From: Rhodopseudomonas infernalis
GTDB lineage: Bacteria; Pseudomonadota; Alphaproteobacteria; Rhizobiales; Xanthobacteraceae
NCBI RefSeq assembly: GCF_022271405.1
Contig: NZ_JAJNAL010000004.1
Location: 108,393 to 172,392 of the forward strand
DNA: 64,000 nucleotides
Direction: 5' to 3'
Below the pieces are notes generated by a model that saw only the letters and a list, made by a program, of their open reading frames with translations, did no database searches and was not told the DNA's origin. The translations under genes were made by a program, and so were the position numbers. Below, one piece after another: positions 22,260 through 31,227 of this stretch. Each line of letters begins with the position of its first letter. Position 1 is the stretch's first letter.

Positions 22260-23525
22260 ATGACTCCTCCACCTTCCATCGCCGAACCGGTCGTCGAAGC
22301 GCCGCCTGCGGATCCGAAGCCGCCGACGGACGTCGCGCCACCGCCTGCATCGCCGCTGGCGCCGGCCGTCCGTAAGCTCGCGCCGAAGCGCGAATTGCGG
22401 CTCGACCTGTTTCGCGGCCTGGCGCTGTGGCTGATCTTCATCGACCACCTGCCGGCGAACGTGCTGACCTGGCTGACGATCCGCAATTACGGCTTTTCCG
22501 ACGCCACCGAGATTTTCATCTTCATCTCCGGCTACACCGCGGCCTTCGTGTATGGCCGGGCGATGCGCGACCAGGGCTTCGTGGTGGCATCAGCCCGGAT
22601 CATGAAGCGGGTCTGGCAGATCTACGTCGCCCATGTCTTCTTGTTTACGATCTTCCTGGCCGAGATTTCCTACGTCGCCACCAGCTTCCAGAACCCGCTC
22701 TACACCGAGGAAATGGGCATTCTGGACTTCCTGAAGCAGCCCGACGTCACCATCGTCCAGGCGCTGTTGCTGCGGTTCCGCCCGGTCAACATGGACGTGC
22801 TGCCACTCTACATCGTGCTGATGTTCTTCCTGCCGGCGATCCTCTGGATCACCCGGCGCTCGCCCGATCTCGCGCTGGCGCTGTCCACGGCACTGTATGC
22901 GGCGACCTGGCAGTTCGATCTGCACCTCACCGCCTATCCGAGCGGCGTCTGGGCGTTCAATCCGTATGCCTGGCAGCTGCTGTTCGTGTTTGGCGTGTGG
23001 TGTGCCATGGGCGGCGCGCAACGGTTGTCCCGGGTGTTGGCGTCGCGGGTCACGCTGTGGGTGTCGGCGGCCTATCTGCTGGCAGCGTTCTTCGTCACCC
23101 TGACCTGGCACATGCCGCAGCTGTTCCATACCCTGCCGAAATGGCTCGAACAGTGGATGTACCCGATCGACAAGCCGAACCTGGACGTGCTGCGGTTCGC
23201 TCATTTTCTGGCGCTGGCGGCCATCACGGTGCGGTTCCTGCACCGGGATTGGCAGGGCTTGAACTCGATCTGGCTGCGGCCTCTGATCCTGTGTGGCCAG
23301 CACTCGCTCGAGATCTTCTGCATCGGCATTTTTCTTGCTTTCGCAGGCTACTTCGTGCTCGCCGAAATCTCGGGCGGCGCGGTGATGCACTTCTTTGTCA
23401 GCCTGACGGGGGTCGTCATCATGTCCGCCGCGGCATGGCTTTTTTCGTGGTACAAGAACGAGGTGGTCAAAGGTGGAGCCCCCAAGGGGAAGCCAGACGC
23501 CGACCTCGCGGGAGGCGATGTATGA
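22260..23525 (+). CDS. OpgC-family integral membrane acyltransferase
   Basis: OpgC proteins transfer succinyl or other acyl groups to periplasmic glucans. The 421-residue protein begins with a Pro/Ala-rich cytosolic stretch (about 1-45), then the OpgC signature region ELRLDLFRGLALWLIFIDH and FGYS-like FSDATEIFIFISGYTAAF. About ten transmembrane helices follow to near residue 400. The stop overlaps the start of the next gene in an ATGA junction, so it is coupled to two SGNH-type proteins. Acyl donor and acceptor are not visible from sequence. Confidence 0.88.
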   Translation: MTPPPSIAEPVVEAPPADPKPPTDVAPPPASPLAPAVRKLAPKRELRLDLFRGLALWLIFIDHLPANVLTWLTIRNYGFSDATEIFIFISGYTAAFVYGRAMRDQGFVVASARIMKRVWQIYVAHVFLFTIFLAEISYVATSFQNPLYTEEMGILDFLKQPDVTIVQALLLRFRPVNMDVLPLYIVLMFFLPAILWITRRSPDLALALSTALYAATWQFDLHLTAYPSGVWAFNPYAWQLLFVFGVWCAMGGAQRLSRVLASRVTLWVSAAYLLAAFFVTLTWHMPQLFHTLPKWLEQWMYPIDKPNLDVLRFAHFLALAAITVRFLHRDWQGLNSIWLRPLILCGQHSLEIFCIGIFLAFAGYFVLAEISGGAVMHFFVSLTGVVIMSAAAWLFSWYKNEVVKGGAPKGKPDADLAGGDV

Positions 23526-24316
23526 TGGCCAGAATGGCCAGTCCGAGACTGCGTGCCGTATTGCTGGGCGTGAGCCTGACCTTGGGGTTGGCGCTGGCCG
23601 GCGGGCCGGCGGTGGCTGCGCCCGAGGTGGCGTCGGTCGGCTGCGAGGCGCCGGCCTATCTGCTCGCCACCGATCTGAAGATCGGCCGGGTGGTGGCGTC
23701 GCTGAAGAACGACCGCAAGCTCGACATCCTGGTGATCGGCAGCCGCTCCTCCAGCATCAGCTCGGCGGAGAGCACCGCCTATCCGGCGCGGCTGCAGACG
23801 CTGCTGCGCGACAAGCTGCCGGGCATCGCCGTCAACGTCACGCTTGAAATGCGGATGAAGCGCACCGCCGCGGAGGTCGCCTCGGCGATCGGCCCGCTCG
23901 TCACCGAGCGCAAGCCGTCGCTGGTGATCTGGCAGACCGGCACTTACGATGCGATCCGGTCGATTGATCCGGAGGACTTCCGCAGCGCGCTCAGCGAAGG
24001 CATCGAAGCCTCGCAGAAGGCCGGCGCCGACGTCATCCTGATGAATCTGCAGTACAGTCCGCGCACCGAGACGATGATCAATCCCACGCCGTATTTGGAC
24101 AATATGCGGGTGGTGGCGCAGGAACACGACGTGCCGTTGTTCGATCGCTTCGCCCTGATGCGGCACTGGAACGAGACCGGCGAGTTCGACCTGTTCAGCC
24201 CCTCGCCGGGCATCGACCTCGCGATGCGGGTTCACGGCTGCCTTGCACGTGCGTTATCGACTTTCGTGCTCGATGCAACGCATATCAATCCGTTGGAGTT
24301 GAGGACGCTGCGTTAA
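23522..24316 (+). CDS. Exported SGNH-like protein, divergent active site
   Basis: A 264-residue protein whose ATG at 23522 overlaps the opgC-type stop. Residues 1-32 form a signal peptide ending GGPAVAA. The fold resembles SGNH hydrolases: LDILVIGSRSSSIS sits where block I is expected, LVIWQTGTYDAIR matches block III, and DATHINPLEL matches the DxxH of block V. It differs from the canonical form: the GDS/GxSxT serine context is changed to GSRSSS and the block III Asn is replaced by Tyr. It may have altered or lost hydrolase activity. It is followed after one base by a second SGNH protein. Confidence 0.75.
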   Translation: MMARMASPRLRAVLLGVSLTLGLALAGGPAVAAPEVASVGCEAPAYLLATDLKIGRVVASLKNDRKLDILVIGSRSSSISSAESTAYPARLQTLLRDKLPGIAVNVTLEMRMKRTAAEVASAIGPLVTERKPSLVIWQTGTYDAIRSIDPEDFRSALSEGIEASQKAGADVILMNLQYSPRTETMINPTPYLDNMRVVAQEHDVPLFDRFALMRHWNETGEFDLFSPSPGIDLAMRVHGCLARALSTFVLDATHINPLELRTLR

Positions 24317-24317
24317 G

Positions 24318-25283
24318 ATGAGGCGACGAGTTGGTTTAAAGTCCGCCGCCCTGGCTATCTGGGCGGCTTTGGCGTTTGGTGGTCTGACCTCGGGTGCCCT
24401 GGCGCAGACCGCCCGTCCCGAGCCTGCGCCGGCCCATGCCGATCGGACGCCGGCTCCCACTGAAGAAGCGCCGACAGCCGCTCCCGCCCAGAAAGGCATC
24501 GCCGGGCAGGCCATCGATAGGGTCAAGCAGGCCGCCAAACAGGCAGGCGATATTCTCACCCGCGTACCCTGCCTGCCTCCGAAGGGCGGCAGCAAGTCGA
24601 TGGGGTCGCTACCCCACGTTGCCCGCAAGCTGGTCAACGGCGAGCCCGTGGTGATCGTGGCGTTCGGGTCGTCCTCGACCCAGGGCTACGGCTCGAGCTC
24701 ACCGGCCCACAACTATCCCAACCGTCTCGCAGAGCGTCTGCGCCGGCAGTATCCGACCGCCGAAATCACCGTCATCAACAGCGGCAAGGGCGGCGAGGAC
24801 GCGCCCGAGATGATGGCGCGGCTGAAGACCACGGTGCTCGACGCCAAGCCGGATCTGGTGATCTGGCAGGTCGGCACCAATGCGATTCTGCGCAACCTCG
24901 ATCCGGCCGAGACCGGCAAGCTGGTCGAGGAAGGCATCGCGGCGATCCAGGCCGCCGGCGCCGACATCGTGCTGGTCGACCCGCAATACGCGCCGCGCGT
25001 CAACGAACGGGCCGAGAGCGCCGGCAAGATGATTGCAGCGCTCGGCCGGCTCGCCGAGCTGCGCCGCGTCGGAATCTTTCCGCGCTTCGAAGTGATGAAG
25101 GAATGGCACGAACGACAGGCGCTGCCGTTCGACAGCTTCGTCATCGCCGACGGGCTGCACATGAACGATTGGGGTTACGCCTGCTTCGCCCAACTGCTGG
25201 CCGACGACATCATCCGCTCGGTCGGCCAGATCAAGCTCGGCGTCACCGTGCCGGCCGATATCCGCGCGTATCGGCCGATGTGA
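24318..25283 (+). CDS. Exported SGNH/GDSL-type hydrolase
   Basis: A 321-residue protein with a signal peptide (about 1-30, ending SGALAQ), a Pro/Ala-rich linker (30-60) and an SGNH domain (about 100-300). Block I is VVIVAFGSSSTQGYG with the likely Ser nucleophile, block II INSGKGGED, block III QVGTNAILR, and block V DGLHMNDWGY with the Asp-His pair. It is the third gene of the OpgC operon, one base after its predecessor. With OpgC it probably adds, moves or removes acyl groups on a periplasmic or cell-surface sugar polymer; this is inference from context. Confidence 0.82.
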   Translation: MRRRVGLKSAALAIWAALAFGGLTSGALAQTARPEPAPAHADRTPAPTEEAPTAAPAQKGIAGQAIDRVKQAAKQAGDILTRVPCLPPKGGSKSMGSLPHVARKLVNGEPVVIVAFGSSSTQGYGSSSPAHNYPNRLAERLRRQYPTAEITVINSGKGGEDAPEMMARLKTTVLDAKPDLVIWQVGTNAILRNLDPAETGKLVEEGIAAIQAAGADIVLVDPQYAPRVNERAESAGKMIAALGRLAELRRVGIFPRFEVMKEWHERQALPFDSFVIADGLHMNDWGYACFAQLLADDIIRSVGQIKLGVTVPADIRAYRPM

Positions 25284-25298
25284 GCCGAGGCCAGTTTC

Positions 25299-25946
25299 TC
25301 AGCGCACCACCACCTTGGAACCTGCCGGCACCCGCTCGTAGAGATCCACGACGTCCTGGTTGAGCATCCGGATGCAGCCGGACGACACCGCCTCGCCGAT
25401 CGTCCACGGCTCGGTGGTGCCGTGGATGCGGAACATCGTGTCCTTGCCGCCGCGGTAGAGATACAGCGCCCGCGGCCCGAGCGGATTGTTGACGCCGCCC
25501 GACATGCCGCCGGCGAGCTTGCCGTAGCGCTCCGGCTCACGCGCGATCATGTTGGCGGTCGGGGCCCAGTTCGGCCACTCGGCCTTGCGCCCGACCTCAG
25601 CTGTGCCGGTGAAGGCCAGCCCGGCCTTGCCGACGCCGACGCCGTAGCGCAGCGCCTTGCCGTCCTCCAGCACCAGATAAAGGAACCGCTTGCGCGGCTC
25701 GACTACGATGGTTCCGGGGCGCTCGCTGCCGGTGTAGTCCACCACCTGCCGCACATAAGCCGGGTTGAGGTCGCCGGCATCGATGCCGTCTATCGGAAAC
25801 TTTTCGGTGTCGATCGCAGCGTAACGAGCCGCGACTGCCGGGCTGACCAGCGACGGCGCGATCCCGATCGACGATCGTGAATTGGTGACGCAGCCGCCGA
25901 GCGTGAGCGCGGCGGCAGCGAGAACAAGCAGGGCGGAGAATTTCAT
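25299..25946 (-). CDS. Lipoprotein L,D-transpeptidase (ErfK/YbiS type)
   Basis: A 215-residue periplasmic enzyme that forms or uses 3-3 peptidoglycan cross-links. The signal ALLVLAAAALTLGGC ends in a lipobox with Cys19. The YkuD domain spans about 80-213, with FRIHGTTEPWTIGEAVSSGCIRM carrying the catalytic His and Cys (SxGC). It converges on the SGNH gene with only 15 bases between the stops. It is the second L,D-transpeptidase in the window and belongs to a different subfamily from the one at 5751. Confidence 0.92.
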   Translation of the reverse strand: MKFSALLVLAAAALTLGGCVTNSRSSIGIAPSLVSPAVAARYAAIDTEKFPIDGIDAGDLNPAYVRQVVDYTGSERPGTIVVEPRKRFLYLVLEDGKALRYGVGVGKAGLAFTGTAEVGRKAEWPNWAPTANMIAREPERYGKLAGGMSGGVNNPLGPRALYLYRGGKDTMFRIHGTTEPWTIGEAVSSGCIRMLNQDVVDLYERVPAGSKVVVR

Positions 25947-26317
25947 CGGGATGTTCGGCTTCGCTGACTTTGCTTGCTGACGGCAGCGCCTCGACCATCA
26001 CCTTGCGCGAGCGCGGCGTCGGCGCGGCCGCGACATGGTCGGACCCATCGCTGCGTCGTCACCGAGGCAGCTCGCAGGTGATAGCATCGCCGGACGCCGC
26101 CGCGACCCTTCGCAACTGCGGCATGTCGACGCCTGCGAGTTCCGTGTGTGCTGCCGCTGCAACTAATCGCGCGCGAGCGCCGCGTAGTCGGCGATCGTAT
26201 TGATCGATGATATGCCCCCGCCATGGCCGCGATAAGCCCGGCCATGACCGAAGTGATAATGGAACTACACGGCCTCGCGGGCGATCTGTTCGGTGCGCTC
26301 GGCGGAGACTCTCGAAC
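25947..26317. other. Intergenic stretch with a short palindrome
   Basis: About 371 bases lie between the L,D-transpeptidase start and the metZ stop. It includes CATGGCCG (26222-26229) facing CGGCCATG (26239-26246), a small hairpin resembling the core of the CATGACG repeat family. I see no credible gene here. Confidence 0.5.
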
Positions 26318-27559
26318 TCACACCTTCTCCAGCGACGCGGTCAGATCCTCGATCAGATCGTCCTTGTGCTCGAGGCCGGCCGAGTAGCGGATGAAGCCTT
26401 CGCTGATTCCGAGTTCGGCACGGGCCTCCGGCTTCAGCCGCTGATGCGTGGTCGTCGCCGGATGGGTGACGAGGCTCTTGGCATCGCCGAGATTGTTGCT
26501 GATCTTGATCAGCTTCAGTCCGTTGAGGAAGCGGAACGCCTCGGCCTTGCCGCCCTTCACCTCGAAGCCGATCAGCGTCGAGCCGGCGCCCATCTGCTTC
26601 TTCACGGTGGCGGCCTGTGGATGGTCGGCGCGGCCGGGATAGATCAGCCGGCCGATCTTCGGATGGCCTGCGAGCGCGTCGGCGATCGCTGCGGCGGTCT
26701 CGGTCTGCTGGCGAACCCGTACGCTCAAGGTCTCGAGACCCTTCAGCAGCACCCAGGCGTTGAACGGCGACAGCGACGGGCCGGTCTGGCGCAGATACAT
26801 CTGGATGTGTTCCTCGATGAACGCCTGCGACGACAGCACCACGCCGCCGAGACAGCGGCCCTGGCCATCGATGTGCTTAGTGGCGGAGTAAACCACGACG
26901 TCGGCGCCGAGTTCGAGCGGGCTCTGCCAGATCGGCGTCGCGAACACGTTGTCGACGACGAGGCGCGCGCCGCCCGCATGGGCGATCTCGGCGATCGCGC
27001 CGATGTCGAGCACGTCGAGCGTCGGATTGGTCGGGCTTTCGAGGAAGAACGTCTTGGTGTTCGGCCGCACGGCACGCTGCCACTGGTCGAGATCGAGGCC
27101 GTCGACCAGCGTCGACTCGATGCCATAGCGCGGTAACAGGTCTTCGACCACGTAGCGGCACGAGCCGAACATCGCCTTCGAGGCCACGACGTGATCGCCG
27201 GCGCGCAGCGGCGCCAGGATAGCTGCAGTCACGGCGGCCATGCCGGTGGCGGTGGCGCGTGCGGTCTCGGCACCCTCGAACTCCGCCATCCGCTGCTCGA
27301 AGCTGAACACCGTCGGATTGGAGAACCGCGAATACTGGAAGCCGGCGTCGTCGCCGGTGAAGCGCGCCTCGCACTGCTCGGCGCTGTCGTAGACGAAGCC
27401 CTGGGTGAGAAACAGCGCTTCGGAGGTCTCGCCATATTGCGAGCGCAGGCTGCCGGAATGCACCAGCCGGGTCTCGCGGCGATAATGCGCGGTGTCGGGG
27501 ATGGCGATCGAGGGCTTCGAATCGGCGGGCTTTTGATCGGGCGTATGGGTCTCGGACAT
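26318..27559 (-). CDS. metZ: O-succinylhomoserine sulfhydrylase
   Basis: A PLP enzyme that makes homocysteine from O-succinylhomoserine and sulfide in methionine synthesis. The ATG at 27559 has a CGGAGA ribosome site and gives 413 residues; an in-frame start at 27625 would overlap the leader terminator and is rejected. The Cys/Met metabolism PLP fold is clear: RFSNPTVFSFEQRMA, TATGMAAVTAAI, VVDNVFATPIWQ and the PLP lysine at about 228 in VYSATKHIDGQGR, followed by SNNLGDAKSLVTHPATTTH. A SAM-II riboswitch and terminator precede it, so S-adenosylmethionine should repress it. That context supports the methionine role over a cystathionine enzyme. Confidence 0.95.
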   Translation of the reverse strand: MSETHTPDQKPADSKPSIAIPDTAHYRRETRLVHSGSLRSQYGETSEALFLTQGFVYDSAEQCEARFTGDDAGFQYSRFSNPTVFSFEQRMAEFEGAETARATATGMAAVTAAILAPLRAGDHVVASKAMFGSCRYVVEDLLPRYGIESTLVDGLDLDQWQRAVRPNTKTFFLESPTNPTLDVLDIGAIAEIAHAGGARLVVDNVFATPIWQSPLELGADVVVYSATKHIDGQGRCLGGVVLSSQAFIEEHIQMYLRQTGPSLSPFNAWVLLKGLETLSVRVRQQTETAAAIADALAGHPKIGRLIYPGRADHPQAATVKKQMGAGSTLIGFEVKGGKAEAFRFLNGLKLIKISNNLGDAKSLVTHPATTTHQRLKPEARAELGISEGFIRYSAGLEHKDDLIEDLTASLEKV

Positions 27560-27597
27560 GTGGTCTCCGTCGTGACCACACCGACTGATGCGGGCAC

Positions 27598-27632
27598 AAA
27601 AAAACCGGCCTGGAAAAATTTCCACAAGCCGG
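27598..27632 (-). terminator. Intrinsic terminator in the metZ leader
   Basis: On the leftward strand a two-part stem pairs CCGGC with GCCGG and TGGAAA with TTTCCA, and is followed directly by seven Ts. It lies 19 bases after the SAM-II aptamer and 38 bases before the metZ start, so it fits a riboswitch-controlled transcription stop. Confidence 0.85.
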
Positions 27633-27650
27633 GATCACACTGTCCCCGGC

Positions 27651-27705
27651 CTGTTTAGCGACTTGTTTAACGTGGCTGCAAGCCGGCCGGCTCAAATCAC
27701 CACGG
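27651..27705 (-). promoter_or_regulatory. SAM-II riboswitch aptamer
   Basis: The leftward strand contains the conserved SAM-II landmarks in order: GGTGATTTG, the CCGG stem, GGCTTGCAGCCACG, TTAAA, CAAGT and GCTAAA. SAM-II folds as an H-type pseudoknot that binds S-adenosylmethionine and is typical of alphaproteobacterial methionine genes. Its position right after a promoter and before a terminator and metZ is as expected. Confidence 0.93.
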
Positions 27706-27715
27706 GATAAGTTGG

Positions 27716-27744
27716 CTCATAATCCTCCGCACACTTCCCGTCAA
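27716..27744 (-). promoter_or_regulatory. Promoter of the metZ riboswitch transcript
   Basis: On the leftward strand TTGACG (27739-27744) and TATGAG (27716-27721) are separated by 17 bases, a 5/6 and 4/6 match to the sigma-70 consensus. Transcription would begin near 27709, a few bases before the SAM-II aptamer. Confidence 0.7.
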
Positions 27745-27819
27745 GCCGGCCTTCGGATAACCGATGAAATCCAGTATTTTCCACGTCTGGCGGCCAGCGC
27801 CGTCGTGAGGATCGCCGCC

Positions 27820-28926
27820 GTGCCGTTTGCGTTGCCGCCCAATGCCGATGGGATTTTACCCGACCGTATGATTGCGGCGATGACCGAGGCCGGGCTGATC
27901 CTGCCTGAATATCCGTTCGTCGAAAGCCAGATCCAGCCGGCGAGCCTCGACCTGCGGCTCGGCGGCATCGCCTACCGGGTCCGCGCCAGCTTCCTGCCGG
28001 GACCGGACTGCACGGTGGCCGAGCGGATCGACGAATTGAAGCTGCACGAGATCGACCTGTCGGACGGCGCTGTGCTCGAGACCAACTGCGTCTACATCGT
28101 GCCGCTGCTGGAGAGTCTGGCGCTGCCGCGCAATATCGTCGCCGCCGCCAATCCGAAAAGCTCGACCGGTCGGCTCGACGTGTTCACGCGCGTGATCGCC
28201 GACGGCACCCGCCGGTTCGACATGATCGGCGCCGGCTATCACGGTCCCCTTTACGCCGAGATCAGCCCCAAGACCTTCCCGGTGCTGCTGCGCGAGGGAT
28301 CGCGGCTGTCGCAGGTCCGCTTCCGTGTGGGGCACGCGACGCTCGACGCCGACGAACTCGACGCGCTGCACGATGCCGAGCGACTGGTGGACAGCGACGA
28401 CGCTGACCTCAACGGCGGCGTCGCGCTCAGCGTCGACCTGTCCGGCGCCAATGCCAACGGCTTCGTTGGATACCGCGCCAAGCGGCACACCGGCGTGGTC
28501 GATATCGACCGCCGCGGCGGCTACGCAGTCGGCGAGTTCTGGGAGCCGATCGCGGCGCGGCCGGACGGCACGCTGATCCTCGATCCCGGCGAGTTCTACA
28601 TCCTGGCGTCGAAGGAAGCCGTGCAGGTGCCGCCGGACTACGCCGCCGAGATGGTGCCGTTCGATCCCTTGGTCGGTGAGTTCCGCGTGCACTATGCCGG
28701 CTTCTTCGACCCCGGTTTCGGTTACGAGGGCGCCGGCGGCCTCGGCTCACGCGCGGTACTGGAAGTCCGCTCGCGCGAAGTGCCGTTCATCCTCGAACAC
28801 GGCCAGATCGTCGGCCGTCTGATCTATGAAAAAATGCTGTCGCGCCCCGACGCGATGTACGGCCAGCGCATCGGCTCGAACTATCAGGGCCAGAGCCTGA
28901 AGCTGAGCAAGCATTTCAAGGTGTAG
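27820..28926 (+). CDS. dcd: dCTP deaminase, long alphaproteobacterial form
   Basis: It deaminates dCTP to dUTP for thymidylate synthesis. With GTG at 27820, behind GTGAGG, the protein has 368 residues starting VPFALPPNADGILPDRMIAAM. An ATG at 27712 would overlap the divergent metZ promoter and adds an unlike N-terminus. It is about twice the length of the E. coli enzyme and looks like two Dcd/dUTPase-fold halves: the first contains ESQIQPASLDLRLG and ANPKSSTGRLDVFTRVI, the second EVRSREVPFILEHGQIVGRLIYEKM. This long form is known in Rhizobiales. It is divergent from metZ. Confidence 0.92.
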   Translation: MPFALPPNADGILPDRMIAAMTEAGLILPEYPFVESQIQPASLDLRLGGIAYRVRASFLPGPDCTVAERIDELKLHEIDLSDGAVLETNCVYIVPLLESLALPRNIVAAANPKSSTGRLDVFTRVIADGTRRFDMIGAGYHGPLYAEISPKTFPVLLREGSRLSQVRFRVGHATLDADELDALHDAERLVDSDDADLNGGVALSVDLSGANANGFVGYRAKRHTGVVDIDRRGGYAVGEFWEPIAARPDGTLILDPGEFYILASKEAVQVPPDYAAEMVPFDPLVGEFRVHYAGFFDPGFGYEGAGGLGSRAVLEVRSREVPFILEHGQIVGRLIYEKMLSRPDAMYGQRIGSNYQGQSLKLSKHFKV

Positions 28927-28938
28927 TCAGTGTCGCAT

Positions 28939-29042
28939 CCGTAGGGTGGGCAAAGGCGCGCAGCGCCGTGCCCACGCGGGTCGCCTTCAACTTTGATCCT
29001 TCGCAACGATGGTGGGCACGCTTCGCTCTGCCCACCCTACGG
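28939..29042. repeat. Interspersed palindromic repeat (CCGTAGGGTGGGCA family)
   Basis: Arms CCGTAGGGTGGGCA (28939-28952) and TGCCCACCCTACGG (29029-29042) flank a centre with GCCGTGCCCACG and GGTGGGCACGC. A degenerate relative with GTGGGCA/TGCCCAC occurs at 53453-53482. The right arm includes the stop codon of the neighbouring Uma2 gene. Confidence 0.88.
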
Positions 29043-29657
29043 CCTCTGCTTGCGTGGTCGGAGCGGTGTGCCGTCGTAGAGTTCGCCAAGCGGGCATCTC
29101 ACGCCGAACGCGGGAAGATGTAGTTCGGCCTCGCCTCCGCTCAGCGTTGACGACTGCCAGTCATCGCCGATCCTGAGGTCGACCTCGGCTTCAATACGGT
29201 CCTGCTGAATGATCAAGACAGCCTCGCAAAGGGCGTGCGCGCGATAGATCCGCCGTTTGACGTCGATCCATGGCTCCCGCAGCTTCGGCACCCCAATCTC
29301 GTCGCTGATCGATACGATTTCCGCGAGAAGGTAGGCGCGGCTTACAAAGCGCTGGTCCTCGTCGAAATCTGCATCGATCACCGCCACATCCGGTTCGGGG
29401 CGGTAGTTGCCGGAATTGAACTCAAGTCCGGGGCGCTGCACGGCAACCCACGGCGCATTCCGCTGCTCAAGTTTTGCGTTGAGCACGCGTTCGAGGTTGG
29501 AGGCAATCCGATTGTGGACCAGCGTTGGCGGCGTCATCATCATCGGCACACCTGCCAACAGCTCCCACCGCTCATGGTCCGGTCGCCGCTCCTGGAAGGA
29601 ACGGAATTCGGCGACCGACATCTGGCCAGAAATTGTTTCCGGAACCGCAATGCCCAT
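29037..29657 (-). CDS. Uma2-family (DUF820) putative endonuclease
   Basis: A 206-residue protein of the restriction-endonuclease-like Uma2 family, whose cellular role is not settled. N-terminal MSVAEFRSFQERRPDHERWELLAGVP is typical, and the PD-(D/E)xK core is visible as YRPEPDVAVID near 86-96 and YLLAEIVSIS near 109-118. The stop codon and last two residues (RP) are supplied by the right arm of the palindromic repeat, so the natural C-terminus may have been replaced or extended by the insertion. It is transcribed toward dcd and stands alone. Confidence 0.85.
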   Translation of the reverse strand: MGIAVPETISGQMSVAEFRSFQERRPDHERWELLAGVPMMMTPPTLVHNRIASNLERVLNAKLEQRNAPWVAVQRPGLEFNSGNYRPEPDVAVIDADFDEDQRFVSRAYLLAEIVSISDEIGVPKLREPWIDVKRRIYRAHALCEAVLIIQQDRIEAEVDLRIGDDWQSSTLSGGEAELHLPAFGVRCPLGELYDGTPLRPRKQRP

Positions 29658-29738
29658 GGTGTTTCAGGCCCGCGTGGGAGTTCAATTGCGCATAAGTCTA
29701 GGCCGATCGAGATCCACCCGCAATGAGCCCGCGCTACG

Positions 29739-31082
29739 CTACCTCGCCGCCTGCTCGCTGCCCGCTGGCTTCACCCGCCACACCGAGTTGCTGACATCGT
29801 CGGCGACCAGCAGGGCGCCGCGCTGGTCGAGCGCGACGCCGACAGGGCGGCCGAGGGCTTCGCCCTTGTCGTTGAGGAAGCCGGTGAGGATGTCGCGCGG
29901 CGGACCGGAGGGTTGGCCGTCCTTGAACGGCACGTAGATCACCTTGTAGCCGGAATGCGGCTTGCGATTCCACGAGCCGTGCTGGCCGACGAAGGCGCCG
30001 CCCTTCATCTCGGCGGGGAACAGGTCGCCGGTGTTGAAGGCGAGGCCGAGCGAGGCGGTGTGGTTGCCGAGCGCGTAGTCCGGCTTGATCGCCTTGGCCA
30101 CGAGATCGGGACGCGGCGGCTTTATCCGCTCGTCGACGTTCTGGCCGAAATAACTGTAGGGCCAGCCATAGAACGCGCCGTCCTGCACCGAGGTCATGTA
30201 GTCCGGCACCAGATCGCTGCCGATCTCGTCGCGCTCGTTGACCACGACCCACAGCTTGCCGGTCTGAGGCTCCCAGGCCGGGCCGTTCGGATTGCGCAGG
30301 CCCGTCGCGAACAGCCGCGTCGCGCCGCTCTGGCGATCGACTTCGATCACCGCGGCGCGGTTGACCTCCTGGTCCATGCCATGTTCGCCGACATTGCTGT
30401 TGGAGCCGGCGGTCGCATACAGCTTGCTGCCGTCCGGGCTCGCCACCAGGTCCTTGGTCCAGTGATGGTTGAGCGGACCGCCGGGCAGCTCGGCGAGCTT
30501 GGTGCCGGGCGTGGTGATACGCGTATCGCCCGGATTGTAGGTGAAGCGCATGATACCGTCGGTGTTGGCGACGTAGAAGTCGGTGCCGACCAGCGCCATG
30601 CCGAACGGCGAATTCAGGCCGTCGAGGAACGTGGTGCGGAGTTCCGCCACGCCGTCGCCGTCGGCGTCACGCAGCAGGGTGATGCGGTTGGCGCTCGGCG
30701 TGCGGGCGCCGGCCCGGCCCATCACATACTCGGCGACGATGCGCTTGATCGTCTTGCCCTGCTCAGGGCGCTCCGGCGCATTGGTCTCGGCGACCAGCAC
30801 GTCGCCGTTCGGCAGCACGTGCAGCGTGCGCGGATGGTCGAGCCCCTGGGCAAACGCCGTCACCGCCAGGCTGTCCGCCGGCTTCGGCTTGGCACCCTCG
30901 GCGAAGCGGACCGCCGGAGCGATGTTGACGGTCGGCAGCAGCTGGCTCTTCGGCTCCGGCAGCTTCGGCGACGGACCGTAATCTTCACCCTTTGCGATCT
31001 GGGTCTGGTCGCCGCAGGCCGCCAGCGGCAGCGTCACGGCGAGACACAAGGCAAGGCGGCTGATCGTGACGGGTCGGCGCAT
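29739..31082 (-). CDS. Exported PQQ-dependent-type sugar dehydrogenase (GSDH/sorbosone family)
   Basis: A 447-residue beta-propeller protein. The ATG at 31082 has GGAGA upstream and gives a lipoprotein signal, [14 protein letters not shown], with Cys near 20; longer in-frame starts would bury it. The GSDH-like domain (about 70-440) includes [65 protein letters not shown] and [19 protein letters not shown]. Members oxidise aldoses or L-sorbosone in the periplasm with PQQ, but the substrate here is unknown and no PQQ biosynthesis genes are in the window. Confidence 0.85.
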   Translation of the reverse strand: MRRPVTISRLALCLAVTLPLAACGDQTQIAKGEDYGPSPKLPEPKSQLLPTVNIAPAVRFAEGAKPKPADSLAVTAFAQGLDHPRTLHVLPNGDVLVAETNAPERPEQGKTIKRIVAEYVMGRAGARTPSANRITLLRDADGDGVAELRTTFLDGLNSPFGMALVGTDFYVANTDGIMRFTYNPGDTRITTPGTKLAELPGGPLNHHWTKDLVASPDGSKLYATAGSNSNVGEHGMDQEVNRAAVIEVDRQSGATRLFATGLRNPNGPAWEPQTGKLWVVVNERDEIGSDLVPDYMTSVQDGAFYGWPYSYFGQNVDERIKPPRPDLVAKAIKPDYALGNHTASLGLAFNTGDLFPAEMKGGAFVGQHGSWNRKPHSGYKVIYVPFKDGQPSGPPRDILTGFLNDKGEALGRPVGVALDQRGALLVADDVSNSVWRVKPAGSEQAAR

Positions 31083-31227
31083 CAATTTTCTCCACTCAGG
31101 AACCACGGCACGCCAATAGCGCAGCCAGGGTTGCGTTCGCCTAAAGGCCATGAAAAATCTGTGAGGCGGCCTGCTGTGATGACGCAGCGACAAAATGACA
31201 AAGATGGCTGCGGGAACGGGAGACGAA

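Noticed and set aside
25943..26245. 100-codon leftward frame upstream of the L,D-transpeptidase
   Set aside because: Arg/Ser-rich, passes through a repeat-like palindrome, and lacks a ribosome site.
27651..27710. Reading the metZ upstream segment as a leader peptide attenuator
   Set aside because: The sequence matches the SAM-II aptamer in order and spacing, and no short Met-rich ORF is present.
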